A stretch of 64,000 nucleotides of DNA from Ypsolopha sequella (GCA_934047225.1 OW204012.1:14012001-14076000); one strand, 5' to 3'. Positions 1 to 10,319 are shown, numbered from the stretch's first letter. Numbers and translations: made by a program. The notes: a model not told the origin generated them from the sequence alone.

Positions 1-634
1 GAAAATTTCGCAGTTTTTTCGATTTATGACAAGGTTGCGTTCGGTGCTCGAGGTCAAAAACTTGGATTATTGATTGGGCCAACATCATAAACAAGTCAGC
101 AAAAAATCAGAACTAACATATTTGACGCAAGGTACCTACCCTTTCAGACGACAAGGTTACTGGAGTATGAACGCTTTTAATCATAATTATGTTGGAGATT
201 TCGTTGGTCTTTTACTAATAACTCCAACATGGATATAAAAACTAATATGACAAATGGAGTGTATTGATGATAAGTACTTTCAGATTTAATGGTCTCTTGC
301 AAGTCTGAAATCTTATCAAAATTTAGAATTATCTGATGGCACACAATTATTTTACTTTTTTTTTTATTTGCGTTACTTATTGCTTAGAGCAAATGTTTTT
401 AATTACTTTTGTAAATACAAAGGTAAATCCAAATGCTCTTCCTTCCAAGTGGTCTGTCCACTGATCAATATTGAGCCCAACACTACCTAAGTATACGACA
501 AACTGTATTGATACAACATTGCTAACTAATATATCTTTAGTTACCAGAAAAACATAAAAAGCCCTCTTTCGGATAGTGTTATTCAAATAATTTTGCCAAA
601 TAAACTTACAAACATGTTTTTATTTTTTTTATAG
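1..634 (+). other. Intron (3' part) of class A chorion gene A1
   Basis: No class A first exon (M-A-K-F-A-F type) is visible here, so exon 1 lies upstream of the window. The last 130 bases resemble the 3' ends of the A2, A3 and A4 introns, with a T-rich tract and an acceptor AG at 633-634. Nothing else in this stretch was recognised. Confidence 0.7.
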
Positions 635-1027
635 AATGTGTTCAGCGCATGTCTGCAAACAGCTGCTCCAGCCGTCAACCTGGGAAACATTGGCTACTCT
701 GGATCTGGCTGTGGTTGTGGGGCCTCTATCTTGAACAACGCTGGCTACAACAACGTTGGTTTCAACAATATTGGTTACAACAACGCTGCTCTTAACTCTG
801 GATACGGCAGCTACGCTGGCTACGGTAGCTCTTCTGGTTACGGCGGTTCAGGCACTGGACAAATCGACGCCGACGGTTTACTGGATGTTGGTGGCTACAG
901 CAGTGTGTACGGCAACCTGCCAGTGACTGGTCTGGTGCAGTTCAACGGTAACCTCCCAGCTTGTGGTACCGTTACTGTCATTGGTAACACTCCCAGCATC
1001 TGTGACTGCGGCTGCAACTACTACTGA
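635..1027 (+). CDS. Chorion class A protein A1, exon 2 (5' partial)
   Basis: Structural eggshell protein secreted by follicle cells. Exon 2 starts with N-V-F-S-A-C-L-Q right after acceptor AG 633-634 and encodes 130 residues. In order it shows the end of the signal peptide, a left arm with GCGCG, an N-rich stretch of NNVGFNNIGYNN type, a G-Y-S stretch, then the conserved class A central domain (residues about 75-115, with GLVQFNGNLPACGTVTVIG) and a short Cys-Gly tail ending CDCGCNYY. The central domain is the class A hallmark and differs from the class B PNG.SV.AENL pattern. The final 30 residues match A4 exactly. The start codon is in a missing exon 1, and the divergent class B partner is presumably further upstream. 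A canonical AATAAA follows at 1067-1072, and the 3'UTR resembles that of A4. Confidence 0.92.
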   Translation, partial: NVFSACLQTAAPAVNLGNIGYSGSGCGCGASILNNAGYNNVGFNNIGYNNAALNSGYGSYAGYGSSSGYGGSGTGQIDADGLLDVGGYSSVYGNLPVTGLVQFNGNLPACGTVTVIGNTPSICDCGCNYY

Positions 1028-1066
1028 GTAGTGGGAACAATTGACCGAAAACCAAAACAACATTAA

Positions 1067-1072
1067 AATAAA
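1067..1072 (+). terminator. Poly(A) signal of A1
   Basis: AATAAA 40 bp after the stop codon. The same UTR with the same signal is found after A4 at 62857-62862. Confidence 0.75.
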
Positions 1073-1103
1073 CAATTTTCAATGCAATTTGTGTTTAAAA
1101 TAT

Positions 1104-1494
1104 TTTTCAATGCAAGTGCTCGTAAAGGCCCCCTTTTTATGCATCAAAACCGAACAGAAAGTCGATTATTTTGCCTTAGGGCTTTATTATTTTTTTTTTT
1201 ATTTATTTACAATGGTTGGCTAACCTGCAACCTTTCCTGTGTACCATAAATGTTATACTTTTTTTTTCCACTGTTTAAACGGCTCTGGATACAGTCCTTT
1301 TGAGTCAATCATAATTTAAAGTTCACAAGATTATATTTGTTTTATTTCCTCACACTATGCATTGAAAAACGTAGTATGATAAACGGGCGTAAGAGCAATA
1401 AATTACTCGGTTACGTTTAAAACACTCGCTACGCTCGTGTTTTAAATCGTCCTCGTAGTTTATTCCTTTTCGCCCTTGTAGCATAAACTACTAT
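1104..1494 (+). repeat. Interspersed repeat family alpha, copy 1
   Basis: About 390 bp, running from TTTTCAATGCAAGTGCTCG to TAGCATAAACTACTA. Three other copies lie at 25705-26100 (+), 34802-35194 (-) and 46767-47170 (+). It has an internal AAAACACTCGCTACGCTCG block and no obvious terminal inverted repeats or ORF. This copy starts just after the A1 poly(A) signal. Confidence 0.85.
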
Positions 1495-1727
1495 GAGTTG
1501 CAGTACATCAGGAAGGAACATTATAGTCCTAGGGCCATTAAGAAAATGGTACTCATTTTCCTACCCACTTCTCGAAGTGGTAGCTAATAGATATGATGAC
1601 GTCATAATTTTGTTGAGGTTTTCTATTTATTTTATTTGAACACTATCGTGTGCGGTTTCAAATAAAAGGGCTTCATGAGCTGATTGCAAACTATACCATT
1701 GCATTTCAGCCACGTATTTTAAAAAAC

Positions 1728-2590
1728 AAAAAAAACAGCCAAGTACGAGTCAGATTCTCGTATAGTGCGCGCCAATCTTTTAGTCGCCTCTGATTAAATT
1801 ACGAGTGCAAGCTTGTGCAGGTGCAGTCAATAATGGAAACAATAGTATGAACGTTTGATTATTAAATGTTTACTATAAGTGGGAAGGTGTACTTGTTGTA
1901 CCTACCTGTTTAATATATATTTATTATTTTAGTGGAATCTTAACTGTTTAAATAAAACAAATTAATATAAACACCATTTTCCTACATTGTCGCCTTAAAA
2001 CGCTGTAACGACCGCGAGGCATAACAACAACAATAAACTTTAACAAACTAAATCAACAAAACAACAAATAAAGGCAACACAAACATATTCAACGATTAAC
2101 TTAACGAATCATGGATTTTTTCCACAAACTTACTTTTCATGCAACGCGCGCGTGTGTAGTGTACGGACGTAGCACTAACACTAACGCATAGTGTTGACAC
2201 CTGCTAAATGGCGAGCGGGGGGTGTGGTGCGGCATGCAGGCGGGTGTGCTCCGCGCCCCCGCTCCTGTAACGTCTCCCTGACACCGTAAAACGGCTATTG
2301 CGTCGCTTCTTGCGTCTATCTTCAGAGGCGACTAAAAGATTGGCGCGCACTGTACGTAGGATGATATTCCGTATTGTGGACGATAAATTTTGTTTTTTAA
2401 TTTTTTTTTCATGAATTTCCCAACCGCTTTATTTTTCCTATAACCTTTTGAAAAAATTGTGCCTTTCATGTATTTAACTTTAACGGTGCTAAAGTTATGA
2501 GACTGTGAGATACGGACGGACGGACAACGGAGTCTCACCACAAAGGTTCCTTTTGTACCTTTTAGGTACTACGGAACCCTAAAAATGAAA
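1728..2590 (+). repeat. Interspersed repeat family gamma, interrupted by a MITE
   Basis: The left end has the CCAAGTACGAGTCAGA motif and the right end has TACGGAACCCTAAAAA. These are the two hallmark ends of an abundant lepidopteran repeat found about ten times here. The copy is split at a TA dinucleotide by the MITE at 1763-2352. Uninterrupted versions of the junction are visible at 16815-16860 and 21845-21890. Confidence 0.8.
1763..2352. mobile_element. MITE with 30-bp TIRs and TA target duplication
   Basis: The terminal inverted repeats start TAGTGCGCGCCAATC on the left and CAGTGCGCGCCAATC on the right (reverse complement) and run through TTTTAGTCGCCTCTGA. They are flanked by TA at 1761-1762 and 2353-2354. 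The element is 590 bp with no ORF, so it is non-autonomous. TA duplication suggests mobilisation by a Tc1/mariner-type transposase (inference). A partial inverted copy is at about 22016-22252. Confidence 0.85.
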
Positions 2591-2654
2591 ACGTCAAGTA
2601 TTTGATCGCGGTAGACCCGTTTATATTTTTGTAATTATGGTATGTAAAAAAAAA

Positions 2655-2960
2655 TCAAAAATTCAAAAAGTTTATTTTGCAAAGTAGGTATATATAATAC
2701 ACGTTTCACAAGTCAAACTTTAATCTTATAAAAATATATGTAATAAAATAATAAATGTACATTAACTAGATTAAATGTTTATTTAATTTATGTAGCAATA
2801 TACCTATATACGATTAAAATTATAGGTAAAATATTACTATACAAGGTGAAATCCAATCAACCGCCCGAACCCACACCGGACACCGGCCAGGGACCAGGAA
2901 TAAGGTTCAATGATCACCAGCCGAGCCCCCAGCACGAATCCAGGCGGCTGACAAAATCCC
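2655..2960 (-). mobile_element. 3' fragment of a non-LTR retrotransposon (family delta)
   Basis: Read on the minus strand, this ends in GCAAAATAAACTTTTTGAAT-type sequence. The same untranslated sequence occurs at 21395-21655 (+), and a shorter one at 46260-46397 (+) with a TTTGAATT microsatellite tail. It is only the 3' end and has no reading frame. Confidence 0.7.
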
Positions 2961-3239
2961 ATCCTATATACTACATAGTAATAGGTTACATATATAAATA
3001 CATGCCTACCTCCGCCCATTCGATTAGTCTTGCTAAGAAGAACGGGCAAGAAACTTGGCAAGATCATGTATTTTTTTTTAACATAAACTTATACTATACA
3101 TCAAATTATTTATATCTACTTTAACCAAGGGATAAGAAAATACAAGACAGCATGAAAAAAGAAAAACATACCTATATATCTTTGCCTACCTGTCATGTGA
3201 CAGTCACAATATAAGTTTCAAACTTCTTAACCATTATAA
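2961..3239. other. AT-rich spacer
   Basis: No gene, RNA or clear repeat was recognised. Confidence 0.5.
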
Positions 3240-3284
3240 TTGAAAACTGTGGTAGATGGGTTAAATTATATTATATCCGGATGG

Positions 3285-3540
3285 CAGCTCGTCATTTGCT
3301 GTCGAGCGGTCGGGTGGACTACACAACACATCCCGAGGATGCCTCGTTTAGAGGCGAAACACGTGTCGATAAGTTTTCTTGCTTGTTATTTAAGATTGCT
3401 TTATTTTGTGCTCGTACTGCTTGCTTTGCTTATGCATGTTTTATGCGGGAGGCCGGTGCTTGAGTCTGCATTTTAAATAGCATGGTAAGAGTGTATAGCT
3501 GAATATTCCAAATTATTAATATATCCACAAATTTAAATTA
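3285..3540 (+). repeat. Partial copy of a large foldback element
   Basis: The centre (GTCGAGCGGTCGGG...GAGGCGAAACACGTGTCG) and the right arm match the fuller foldback at 35283-35680. The left arm is missing. The short ORFs here follow from the repeat and are not genes. Confidence 0.75.
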
Positions 3541-3803
3541 TATTCTTAGAAATCAGAAGTGATATAGCTTTTTTTAAAATAAGACCCGGAATACCCTAAC
3601 GATGACATAATTAAACGAAAAATAATCACTGAATAACTAAAGCCCACTCATGGCACGATTGTACGTCCGTCGCCTCCGAGCGCTGGCAGCCAAGTGAGCG
3701 GTAGTCAAAACCTGTTGCCTGCCGCCATGACTTGCATTCACCCCACCGCCTGACGTCACTGTGTGGAGGGGCCGGGTAGTGGAAAATTCTCTAAGAATAT
3801 AGC
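3541..3803. other. Spacer, nothing recognised
   Basis: It includes a GC-richer block at 3650-3780 with no long ORF and no repeat partner found in the window. Confidence 0.4.
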
Positions 3804-4075
3804 TACAACGTGTAACAGAAAGGTTTAACCATAATATTTGAGGAGCTTATTCAGTCAACGTTGTAGAACAACTTTTACTATGAAACAAACCCTGTATCTC
3901 GAAAAAAAAATCGACTGTTTCATAGAAAAATGCAATGCCGCTATGCCGAAATGTATGGAAGGGCAGATTTTTTTTTTATATTTCAGGGTTGGCTCCATAG
4001 TAAAAGTTGTTCTATACCATTGACTGAATAAGCTCTTCAAATATGGTAACACCTTTCTGTTACACATTGTATATT
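3804..4075. repeat. Foldback MITE with about 85-bp arms
   Basis: The left arm (3804-3890) has GTGTAACAGAAAGG and GCTTATTCAGTCAA. The right arm (3985-4075) is its imperfect reverse complement. The arms enclose about 95 bp. There is no coding capacity, and the overlapping ORFs on both strands are by-products of the symmetry. Confidence 0.8.
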
Positions 4076-4587
4076 AAAAATGACATCTATAGGTACTTAA
4101 AAATAACATTTATCTTTTCGTACAGAAATGTAGGCTACCAGGATCTTAAGATCGAGAGCCCTAAGCTACCGCCGCTTTTTTTTTCAATTGATCTTTTTAG
4201 GTAACGTGATCACCAAACTCTGGCAGTTTCAAACTCCATTAATATAGGTTTATCATTGAATCATTGTATTGTGCTGATTTGCAATGTATAACCAATAGTT
4301 TTGATAAAAATAATGCCGCAAGGCGAAACCGGTTGGACTAATAAAACAGTGATATTGTGAAACAGTACAAGTGTTTTTATCAAAATTATGATGATGTTTC
4401 ACCAAGTGCTGAAAATCGCAAGTACTAATCATATAACCAATAGCTTTTGAGAGATTTTTATTTATTTATTTTATTTATTTATTTATTTACACACGTTACA
4501 GCTATTATTACAGATAATCCTAATACAATAGAGTAAGAAGTCAACTAACTTAATTTAACATTAACAACGTAAATAACAACTAATACA
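4076..4587. other. Repeat debris
   Basis: 4290-4440 carries an AAGGCGAAACCGGTTGG motif and an ACAGTACAAGTGTTT motif shared with the foldback near 47.4-47.8 kb. 4450-4590 looks like a (TATT)n retrotransposon tail region. No gene was seen. Confidence 0.5.
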
Positions 4588-4773
4588 TGCATTAGGGTTC
4601 CGTAGTGCCTAAAAGGTACAAAAGGAACCTTATAGTGAGACTCCGTTGTCCGTCCGTCCGTATGTCACAGCCACATAACTTTACCACCGTTAAAGATGAA
4701 TACATGAAATGTGGCATAAAAATAGCGTTAACTTGTCCAAATATCATGGTGTGAAAAAAATATGAAAAATCTA

Positions 4774-4890
4774 GAAAAAATCAATCAGAAACAAATCCAA
4801 AGACAAGAATTTAAAAAATTCCCCGGGCCAGGATTCGAACCTGTGACCTCTTGTTATCAAGACAAGCGCGCTACCAATTGCGCCACATAT
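4774..4890 (-). mobile_element. tRNA-derived SINE, minus-strand copy
   Basis: On the minus strand there is an A box (TGGCGCAATTGG) and a perfect B box (GGTTCGAATCC) with tRNA spacing. A 5-bp anticodon-type stem (CTTGT/ACAAG) lies between them, and an AT-rich body ending in CTAGA follows. The acceptor stem is broken at the 5' side, so this is not a tRNA gene. An inverted copy is at 7130-7252. Confidence 0.75.
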
Positions 4891-4892
4891 AA

Positions 4893-7130
4893 AAAAAATA
4901 AAAAAAATAAAAAAATGTTTATTTGCAACCAAAAAGATAATATGTATACAAAAATATTTTATGCACTATTTCTATATTATTTGACAAGTGTGTCTTTTGT
5001 AAACTCTAATCCCCACATTAGGATTCCCTGGGTTGTGGGAAATTAGACCCTTCCTGGTGAGTCTGACGATAATAAATTTATAAAATATTTAAAAGTAACA
5101 TAACATTAAAACATTAAAAAAGTAACAGAAGAGACAAAATAAAACTAGTTGAGTAATGTATGACGTGTGAGTGATGATTGTATGTGGAATGTTATTAGAG
5201 TGTGTGTGAAAGGGTGAGTAAAATAGAGTGTGTTATATGAAAGTGTATGCCTGAGTTTTGAAATACTTGATACTCACAGACCGGTACAAGTGTGTTAGGA
5301 TTTATGTGTCAATTTTAAGGATATCCTCGGTTTGTTCGTAATCTAAAGGGGAGAGCCAATCGTGTAGAATTTTTTTGCATGGGTAACGTGTTAGATGAAG
5401 AAGGGATAGGGTATTATTTGTCCTTGAATATAGAAAGGGACCTAAGAAAGGGGAAAATTTTTGAGCAAAGCTTGTATTCGTTACGGGGGTTCTCCATGTG
5501 ACACGGCGGGAGTCATGAACACTTTTATGGGTTGTAACTAGAGCGGTTTTATGGAACTTTAAGACTACTGCTATGATGTATAGCTGCCGAACCCGCAAGA
5601 GCTTGGATTCATGATACAGTGAGTTAGTTGCATAGCGGAAAGGTTTGTTGAAAGCAACTTTTAGGAGGGCTCGCTGTGCACGTTCTACTGTGATAAAGTG
5701 AGTTTTACAGGCTCCTCCCCAAACAGCCAAACAGTATCTTAAAATGGATTGGCAAAGCGCTGTGTACACAAATATCTTCGTTTTGTCATCAGCAGCCCGT
5801 CGCAACTTTTTGAAAATGTGCATTAGCTTTCTCACCCTGCCACTGATCACCTCAATCTGTTTTTTCCACGATAGTTTCTCGTCGATCATAATGCCAAGGT
5901 ATTTTACAAAGGGAACTTGTTCAAGAGTTGGGCAATCACATGGCAAATTGTTTTGGGAGATGCAAGAGTGCAGCCTGATTTTGACAATTTCTTTGGGAGC
6001 AGTTCGTTGAGTAATTCGGAAGCAAATTATTTTTGTTTTGGAGGCATTTAAGGTCAATAAGTTTTGTCGAAGCCATGACGCAACTATCCGTAAACCCTCC
6101 TGGGCCACATCAATGACCGATGCCCAGCTGTTACTGTAGAAGACTATTGCAGTATCATCAGCAAATGCAAAGAGCTCTGCTTGTATCAAGTTAACGTGAC
6201 ACAGATCATTTATGTAGACCAGAAAGAGTGTAGGGCCTAAAACGCTACCCTGTGGGACCCCATAATGAATGTTAGCGTAGTCACTATGGCTATCGTTGAC
6301 TCTGATTCTTTTTCGGCGGCCAGAAAGGTAAGACTCGAACCAAATAAGGGGCAGACCACGTATGCCTAGCTGTTCCAATTTTTTAAGGAGGATTGGTCGC
6401 GACACTGTGTCGAAAGCTTTCGCAAGGTCCAGAAAAGCACCAACACACCTATAACCCTTGTCAAGCTTATCTGCGACAGTATTAGCTAGCATGGCGATGG
6501 CATCCTCAGTGGACTTGCCATGTCTGAAACCGAATTGATTCGAGGCTAAAAGATTTCGTGATTCCAAGAATAGGAGAAGTCTTTTATTTACTATCTTCTC
6601 TAGAATTTTGGAGAGACAGCTAAGAAGTGAGATAGGTCTGTAGTTAGACGGGTCTAGAGTGTCACCACCCTTAAGAATGGGGCAAACATCAGCGATTTTG
6701 AAACTATCTGGCACCGTGCCAGTGATTATGCTAAGGTTACATATGTATGTGATGGGATTAAGTAGCTCAAGTTTTCCTTTCTTGAGGATGTCATTAGTGA
6801 TATTGTCACTGCCAGGAGCGGAGCGGGATTTCAGGCTACTGATAATTTTAAGGATTTCTATCTCATCCGTCGGCGTAATAAAAAAGGAATTAGTAGGCTC
6901 ATTGCTAGTTTCTGGGAGATCATCAGCTAGTTGTTGTTCCGTCATGTTAATGGAATCTAGTATTTTGTTTGCGAACGTATCGCCTATAGTTGTAAAATAA
7001 CTATTCACCTTATTAAGGGATTCAGTAGGATTGGTTTCGGCTTTGAGTAGATAGCAAAAGTAAAAGCAAAAGTAGTTTGATGCAAAAATAACAGTGGACA
7101 AGTATGATGGAAGAATTCGCCGGTCTAGGT
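4893..7130 (-). mobile_element. 5'-truncated non-LTR retrotransposon (CR1/Jockey group)
   Basis: The element reads on the minus strand. It has an RT-only coding region (5302 to about 7047), a roughly 400-bp 3'UTR, and a tail built of ATTTTTTT units (about 4893-4920), which is a microsatellite-style 3' end. No endonuclease or ORF1 remains, so it is a dead-on-arrival 5'-truncated copy. Each end abuts the head of a tRNA-SINE. Confidence 0.8.
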
Positions 7131-7176
7131 AGGAACCTCGGTGGAGCAATTGGTAGCGCGCTTGTCTTGATAACAA
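5302..7176 (-). CDS. Reverse transcriptase of the 5'-truncated LINE
   Basis: RNA-directed DNA polymerase for target-primed reverse transcription. The frame is open without a stop. The LINE-derived part begins near K-A-E-T-N-P (about 7047). The first 40 or so codons before that read through the SINE head and spacer and are not native. Visible RT motifs in order are SNYRPISLLSCLSK, the FGFRHGKST block, FLDLAKAFDTV (first catalytic Asp), the YGVPQGSVLGP block, and FAFADDTAIVF near residue 337 (catalytic Asp pair), then a thumb region with KYLGIMID and the C-terminal SILRYCLAVWG block. The APE endonuclease and ORF1 are missing, so it cannot move alone. It belongs to the CR1/Jockey superfamily, with the exact clade unresolved. 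Confidence 0.85.
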   Translation of the reverse strand: MLSRQARYQLLHRGSYLDRRILPSYLSTVIFASNYFCFYFCYLLKAETNPTESLNKVNSYFTTIGDTFANKILDSINMTEQQLADDLPETSNEPTNSFFITPTDEIEILKIISSLKSRSAPGSDNITNDILKKGKLELLNPITYICNLSIITGTVPDSFKIADVCPILKGGDTLDPSNYRPISLLSCLSKILEKIVNKRLLLFLESRNLLASNQFGFRHGKSTEDAIAMLANTVADKLDKGYRCVGAFLDLAKAFDTVSRPILLKKLEQLGIRGLPLIWFESYLSGRRKRIRVNDSHSDYANIHYGVPQGSVLGPTLFLVYINDLCHVNLIQAELFAFADDTAIVFYSNSWASVIDVAQEGLRIVASWLRQNLLTLNASKTKIICFRITQRTAPKEIVKIRLHSCISQNNLPCDCPTLEQVPFVKYLGIMIDEKLSWKKQIEVISGRVRKLMHIFKKLRRAADDKTKIFVYTALCQSILRYCLAVWGGACKTHFITVERAQRALLKVAFNKPFRYATNSLYHESKLLRVRQLYIIAVVLKFHKTALVTTHKSVHDSRRVTWRTPVTNTSFAQKFSPFLGPFLYSRTNNTLSLLHLTRYPCKKILHDWLSPLDYEQTEDILKIDT

Positions 7177-7252
7177 GAGGTCGCAGGTTCAAATCCTGGC
7201 CCGGGGAATTTTTTCAAATTCTTGTCTTTGGATTTGTTTCTGATTGGTATTT
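7130..7252 (+). mobile_element. tRNA-derived SINE, plus-strand copy
   Basis: It has a B box (GGTTCAAATCC), the anticodon-arm-like CTTGTCTTGATAACAAG and the same AT-rich tail as the copy at 4774-4890, but in inverted orientation. The D-stem is weaker in this copy. It is tRNA-like and is not called as a functional tRNA. Confidence 0.75.
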
Positions 7253-8245
7253 TCTAGTTTGTAATGCACTCTAACAATATTAAGAGTATTCATAGCGATG
7301 TATTTCACAAAATAAACATAAATTTTAAATTGTTTAAAATATTTCCAAAAAAAAGCGAGAGAAATAAAAAATATTAGCCTAAAAATACAATATGGGTATC
7401 AAATTGTAGATATTCAAAAGTTCATTCTAAAAATATATACTTTTACTATATTTACTGGCACCGGTTTCGAAAAATCTTTAAAAAAAAACAAAAATATGTA
7501 TATCCCCGCCCCCCCTTATCTCATAAACTAGTAGACCAAAAAATATGAAAAAAATGTCAATTATATATCATAACTGGCTCATTACACGATAACTATAGCG
7601 ATTAAAAAAATTGAGCACAAATGAGAAATATAAAAAAAGGAGTAAAATAAATAAAGATAATATTTTACAAAAACACAATATTGATACCAAATTGTAGGTA
7701 TTAAAAAAGTTATTGTAAAAATATAAACTTTTACTATATTTACTGGCACTGGTTTCGAGAAATCTTTTAAAAACCCCAAAAATATGTATGTCTCCCCCCT
7801 TATCTACGAATCTGGTAGACGAAAAAATATAAAAAAATGTCAATCATAGATCATAACTGGCCAATTACAGGAAAACTATAGCGATTAAAAAAATTGAGCA
7901 CAAATGAGAAATATAAAAAAAGGATTAAAATAAATGAAAAAAATATTTTCAAAAATACAATATGGGCATCATATTGTAGGTATTAAAAAGCTATTTTTAT
8001 TTGCACTGGTTTCGAGAAATCTTTAAAAAATCCAAAAAATATGTATGTCCCCCCCTTATCTCCAAAACTGGTGGACCAAAAAATATGAAAAATATCATGG
8101 TAATATGTGTTTACGTAAAGAAAGATTACAGGAAAAATGAAGCGGTTGAGAATTTCACGAAAAAAAAATGACAAAATTAAATTGATCATCCACAATACGG
8201 AACCCTAGGTACGTGAGTCAGACTCGCACTTGGCCGGCTTTTTTA

Positions 8246-8422
8246 GTAAGATAAGACCGTTAGAGAACCGCTCAGAGAACAGTTTCTCCGCAACCAAATT
8301 TAGTGCGCGTCAAAGGGCTTTTCCGAGCAAATTGGATATTATCCATAGTGGCTCATCAAAAAGATCTGTCACCGGCATATATACCCAATTTTGATCAAAA
8401 ATACCCTAATCCAGAGGACTAG
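8246..8422. other. Spacer
   Basis: No supported feature. Confidence 0.4.
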
Positions 8423-8848
8423 GTAGAGATCGTCTAAGCCCAAATGACTCGCCTTCTTCTTAATTATTTGATTTAGATGTGCAAGTGCAAATATTAATAA
8501 CGACACTTCATCTGTGTGGGAGCATCGACTGTTTCGTATGATCTGTATGCGTACATCTCAGTGGACTAGTCGCTTGATAAATCCGACAACGCTAACTGTA
8601 TAGAGCAGCGCGTGCGCATTGTATGAAACAAGACATCCGCATTTCGATCAAATATGACTAGTTCGACAACAAATCCGAAAACAACCGCTTCTTAGCAAGT
8701 ATAGTGTACAAAAAAACTGATAATTTTTTGAATAACTGAATGACCAATTACAATGGCATTTTTATGTGTATTGCGTCCATATTTAAGATTTGTTGGTGTG
8801 CGTAAACGTGGTAGTGGGGCGAGTCATTTGGGCTTAGATGATCTCTAC
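8423..8848. mobile_element. MITE with 31-bp TIRs
   Basis: GTAGAGATCGTCTAAGCCCA starts the left end (8423-8453). Its reverse complement closes the right end (8818-8848) with one mismatch over 31 bp. The interior is AT-rich with no ORF. A target duplication could not be fixed. Confidence 0.8.
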
Positions 8849-8869
8849 ACACTTACTTTAAAATTTAGG

Positions 8870-9350
8870 TAATATTTAAACAAGCGAATATAAGGTGTCA
8901 AAAATACTGAATATAGCGTGCTAAAATACTGAGCGAAAGACTATGGGCGAATAAAAATTTTGAAAACGGCGATTTAAAAATACCAACATGAGTTGAGTTG
9001 AATAATTCTCAACCGAACAGTTTTCTATTTAAGTGGCAATTTAATTTTAAGTAATAAAACTAGGGACGTTCGCCTTGCTTCACTCCGCTTCGCTCAACTC
9101 CTTATTTTATCTTACATGTAAACCTAACACGCTCTCCTCGCTTCGCTCGTCGTCGCAGCTCTTTTGACTTTTGGTGAAATATTTTCGATTTCATACTTTA
9201 AATTCGCTCGCTCAGTATTCTTATTGGCACGTTTTGGTATTTATTTGGGACACTTGAAGTCGCTAATTATATTTTTATTTGACCGATTAATATTTCCTAA
9301 AAAATATTAAATAAAAATATCAAAATATTAAATCAACTTTATAATTCTAC
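8870..9350. repeat. Interspersed repeat family epsilon
   Basis: The block with GGGACGTTCGCCTTGCTTCA and TTATCTTACATGTAAACCTA reappears inverted at about 36090-36330. No coding capacity. Confidence 0.65.
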
Positions 9351-9394
9351 AGCAAAACGGCGAAGCCGGATCTCTTTGGATGGTACGTCATAAA

Positions 9395-9890
9395 CACGAC
9401 CCTCTCACTAACACCCCTAACACGACCCCTCTCACTAACACCCCTAACACGACCCCTCTCACTAACACCCCTAACACGACCCCTCTCACTAACACCCCTA
9501 ACACGACCCCTCTCACTAACACCCCTAACACGACCCCTCTCACTTACACCCCTAACACGACCGCTCTCACTAACACCCCCAACACGACCCCTCTCACTAA
9601 CACCCCTAACACGACCCCTCTCAGTAACACCCCTAACACGACCCCTCTCACTAACACCCTTAACACGACCCCTCTCACTAACACCCCTAACACGACCCCT
9701 CTCACTAACACCCCTAACACGACCCCTCTCAGTAACACCCCTAACACGACCCCTCTCACTAACACCCCTAACACGACCCCTCTCACTAACACCCCTAACA
9801 CGACCCCTCTCACTAACACCCGTAACACGACCGCTCTCACTAATACCTCTAACACGACCCCTCTCACTAATACCCCTAACACTATTCAAC
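9395..9890. repeat. 27-bp minisatellite, about 18 copies
   Basis: The unit is CTCACTAACACCCCTAACAC plus GACCCCT, tandem and near-perfect from about 9400 to 9880. Since 27 is a multiple of 3 and the unit has no stop in several frames, long ORFs appear on both strands (LTNTPNTTP on plus, GVSERGRVR on minus). There is no start context, domain or paralogue to support a protein. Confidence 0.9.
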
Positions 9891-9944
9891 AAATGCGCAA
9901 AGTGCGTTTTAGCTGTGTTATTTTATTAGTAGTATTAGGTTTTG

Positions 9945-10240
9945 TTATTTTTAGGATTCCGTAGTGCCTAAAAGGTACAAAAGGAACCTTTATGGTGAGA
10001 CTCCGTTGTCCGTCCGTCCGTATGTCACAGCCTCATAACTTTAGCACCGTGAAAGATGAAGACTTGAAATGTTGTACTAAAATAGCATTAATTTGCCCAA
10101 ATAACAGGGTGTAAAAAAAATTGTAATTGTTCAAAATATTTTTAACATAAAAGAGAGAAAAAAAATTAAAATCTTTAAAAAAAATATGGGTATCAAATTG
10201 TAGATATTAAAGATGGTAAAAATATATACCTAAAGGAGCT
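9945..10240. repeat. Interspersed repeat family gamma copy
   Basis: Begins TAGGATTCCGTAGTGCCT, with the CCGTCCGTCCGTATGTCACAG block. It runs on into the AT-rich ATATGGGTATCAAATTG segment that is interrupted in the 4588-8245 copy. Confidence 0.7.
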
Positions 10241-10319
10241 CCTTTACACCTGCATTTTTCGTAAGTTTCATACAAAAGGTAAAAACTGAATGTGAAGTCA
10301 ACGGCTTATTTTCTTCATT

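Larger units (their letters stand above)
4588..8245. repeat. Family gamma repeat split by a LINE/SINE block
   Basis: The left part (4588-4770) begins AGGGTTCCGTAGTGCC. The right part (7300-8245) holds about 3 degenerate units of roughly 300 bp (AAATATGGGTATCAAATTG... and similar) and ends at the ACTTGGCCGGCTTTTTT terminus. A less interrupted copy at 9945-10240 runs across the same junction without the insert, so 4771-7300 is a later insertion. Confidence 0.7.

Noticed and set aside
4774..4890. tRNA gene
   Set aside because: A and B boxes are good, but the acceptor stem does not close and a SINE body follows. An inverted copy confirms a SINE.
7130..7252. tRNA gene
   Set aside because: Same SINE family. 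Acceptor and D stems are imperfect.
9395..9890. Possible CRISPR-like direct repeats
   Set aside because: Units are contiguous with no spacers, and the genome is animal.
9347..9964. Long ORFs on both strands (181-194 codons)
   Set aside because: They follow from a 27-bp tandem repeat with no stop codons. No start context, domain or homologue.
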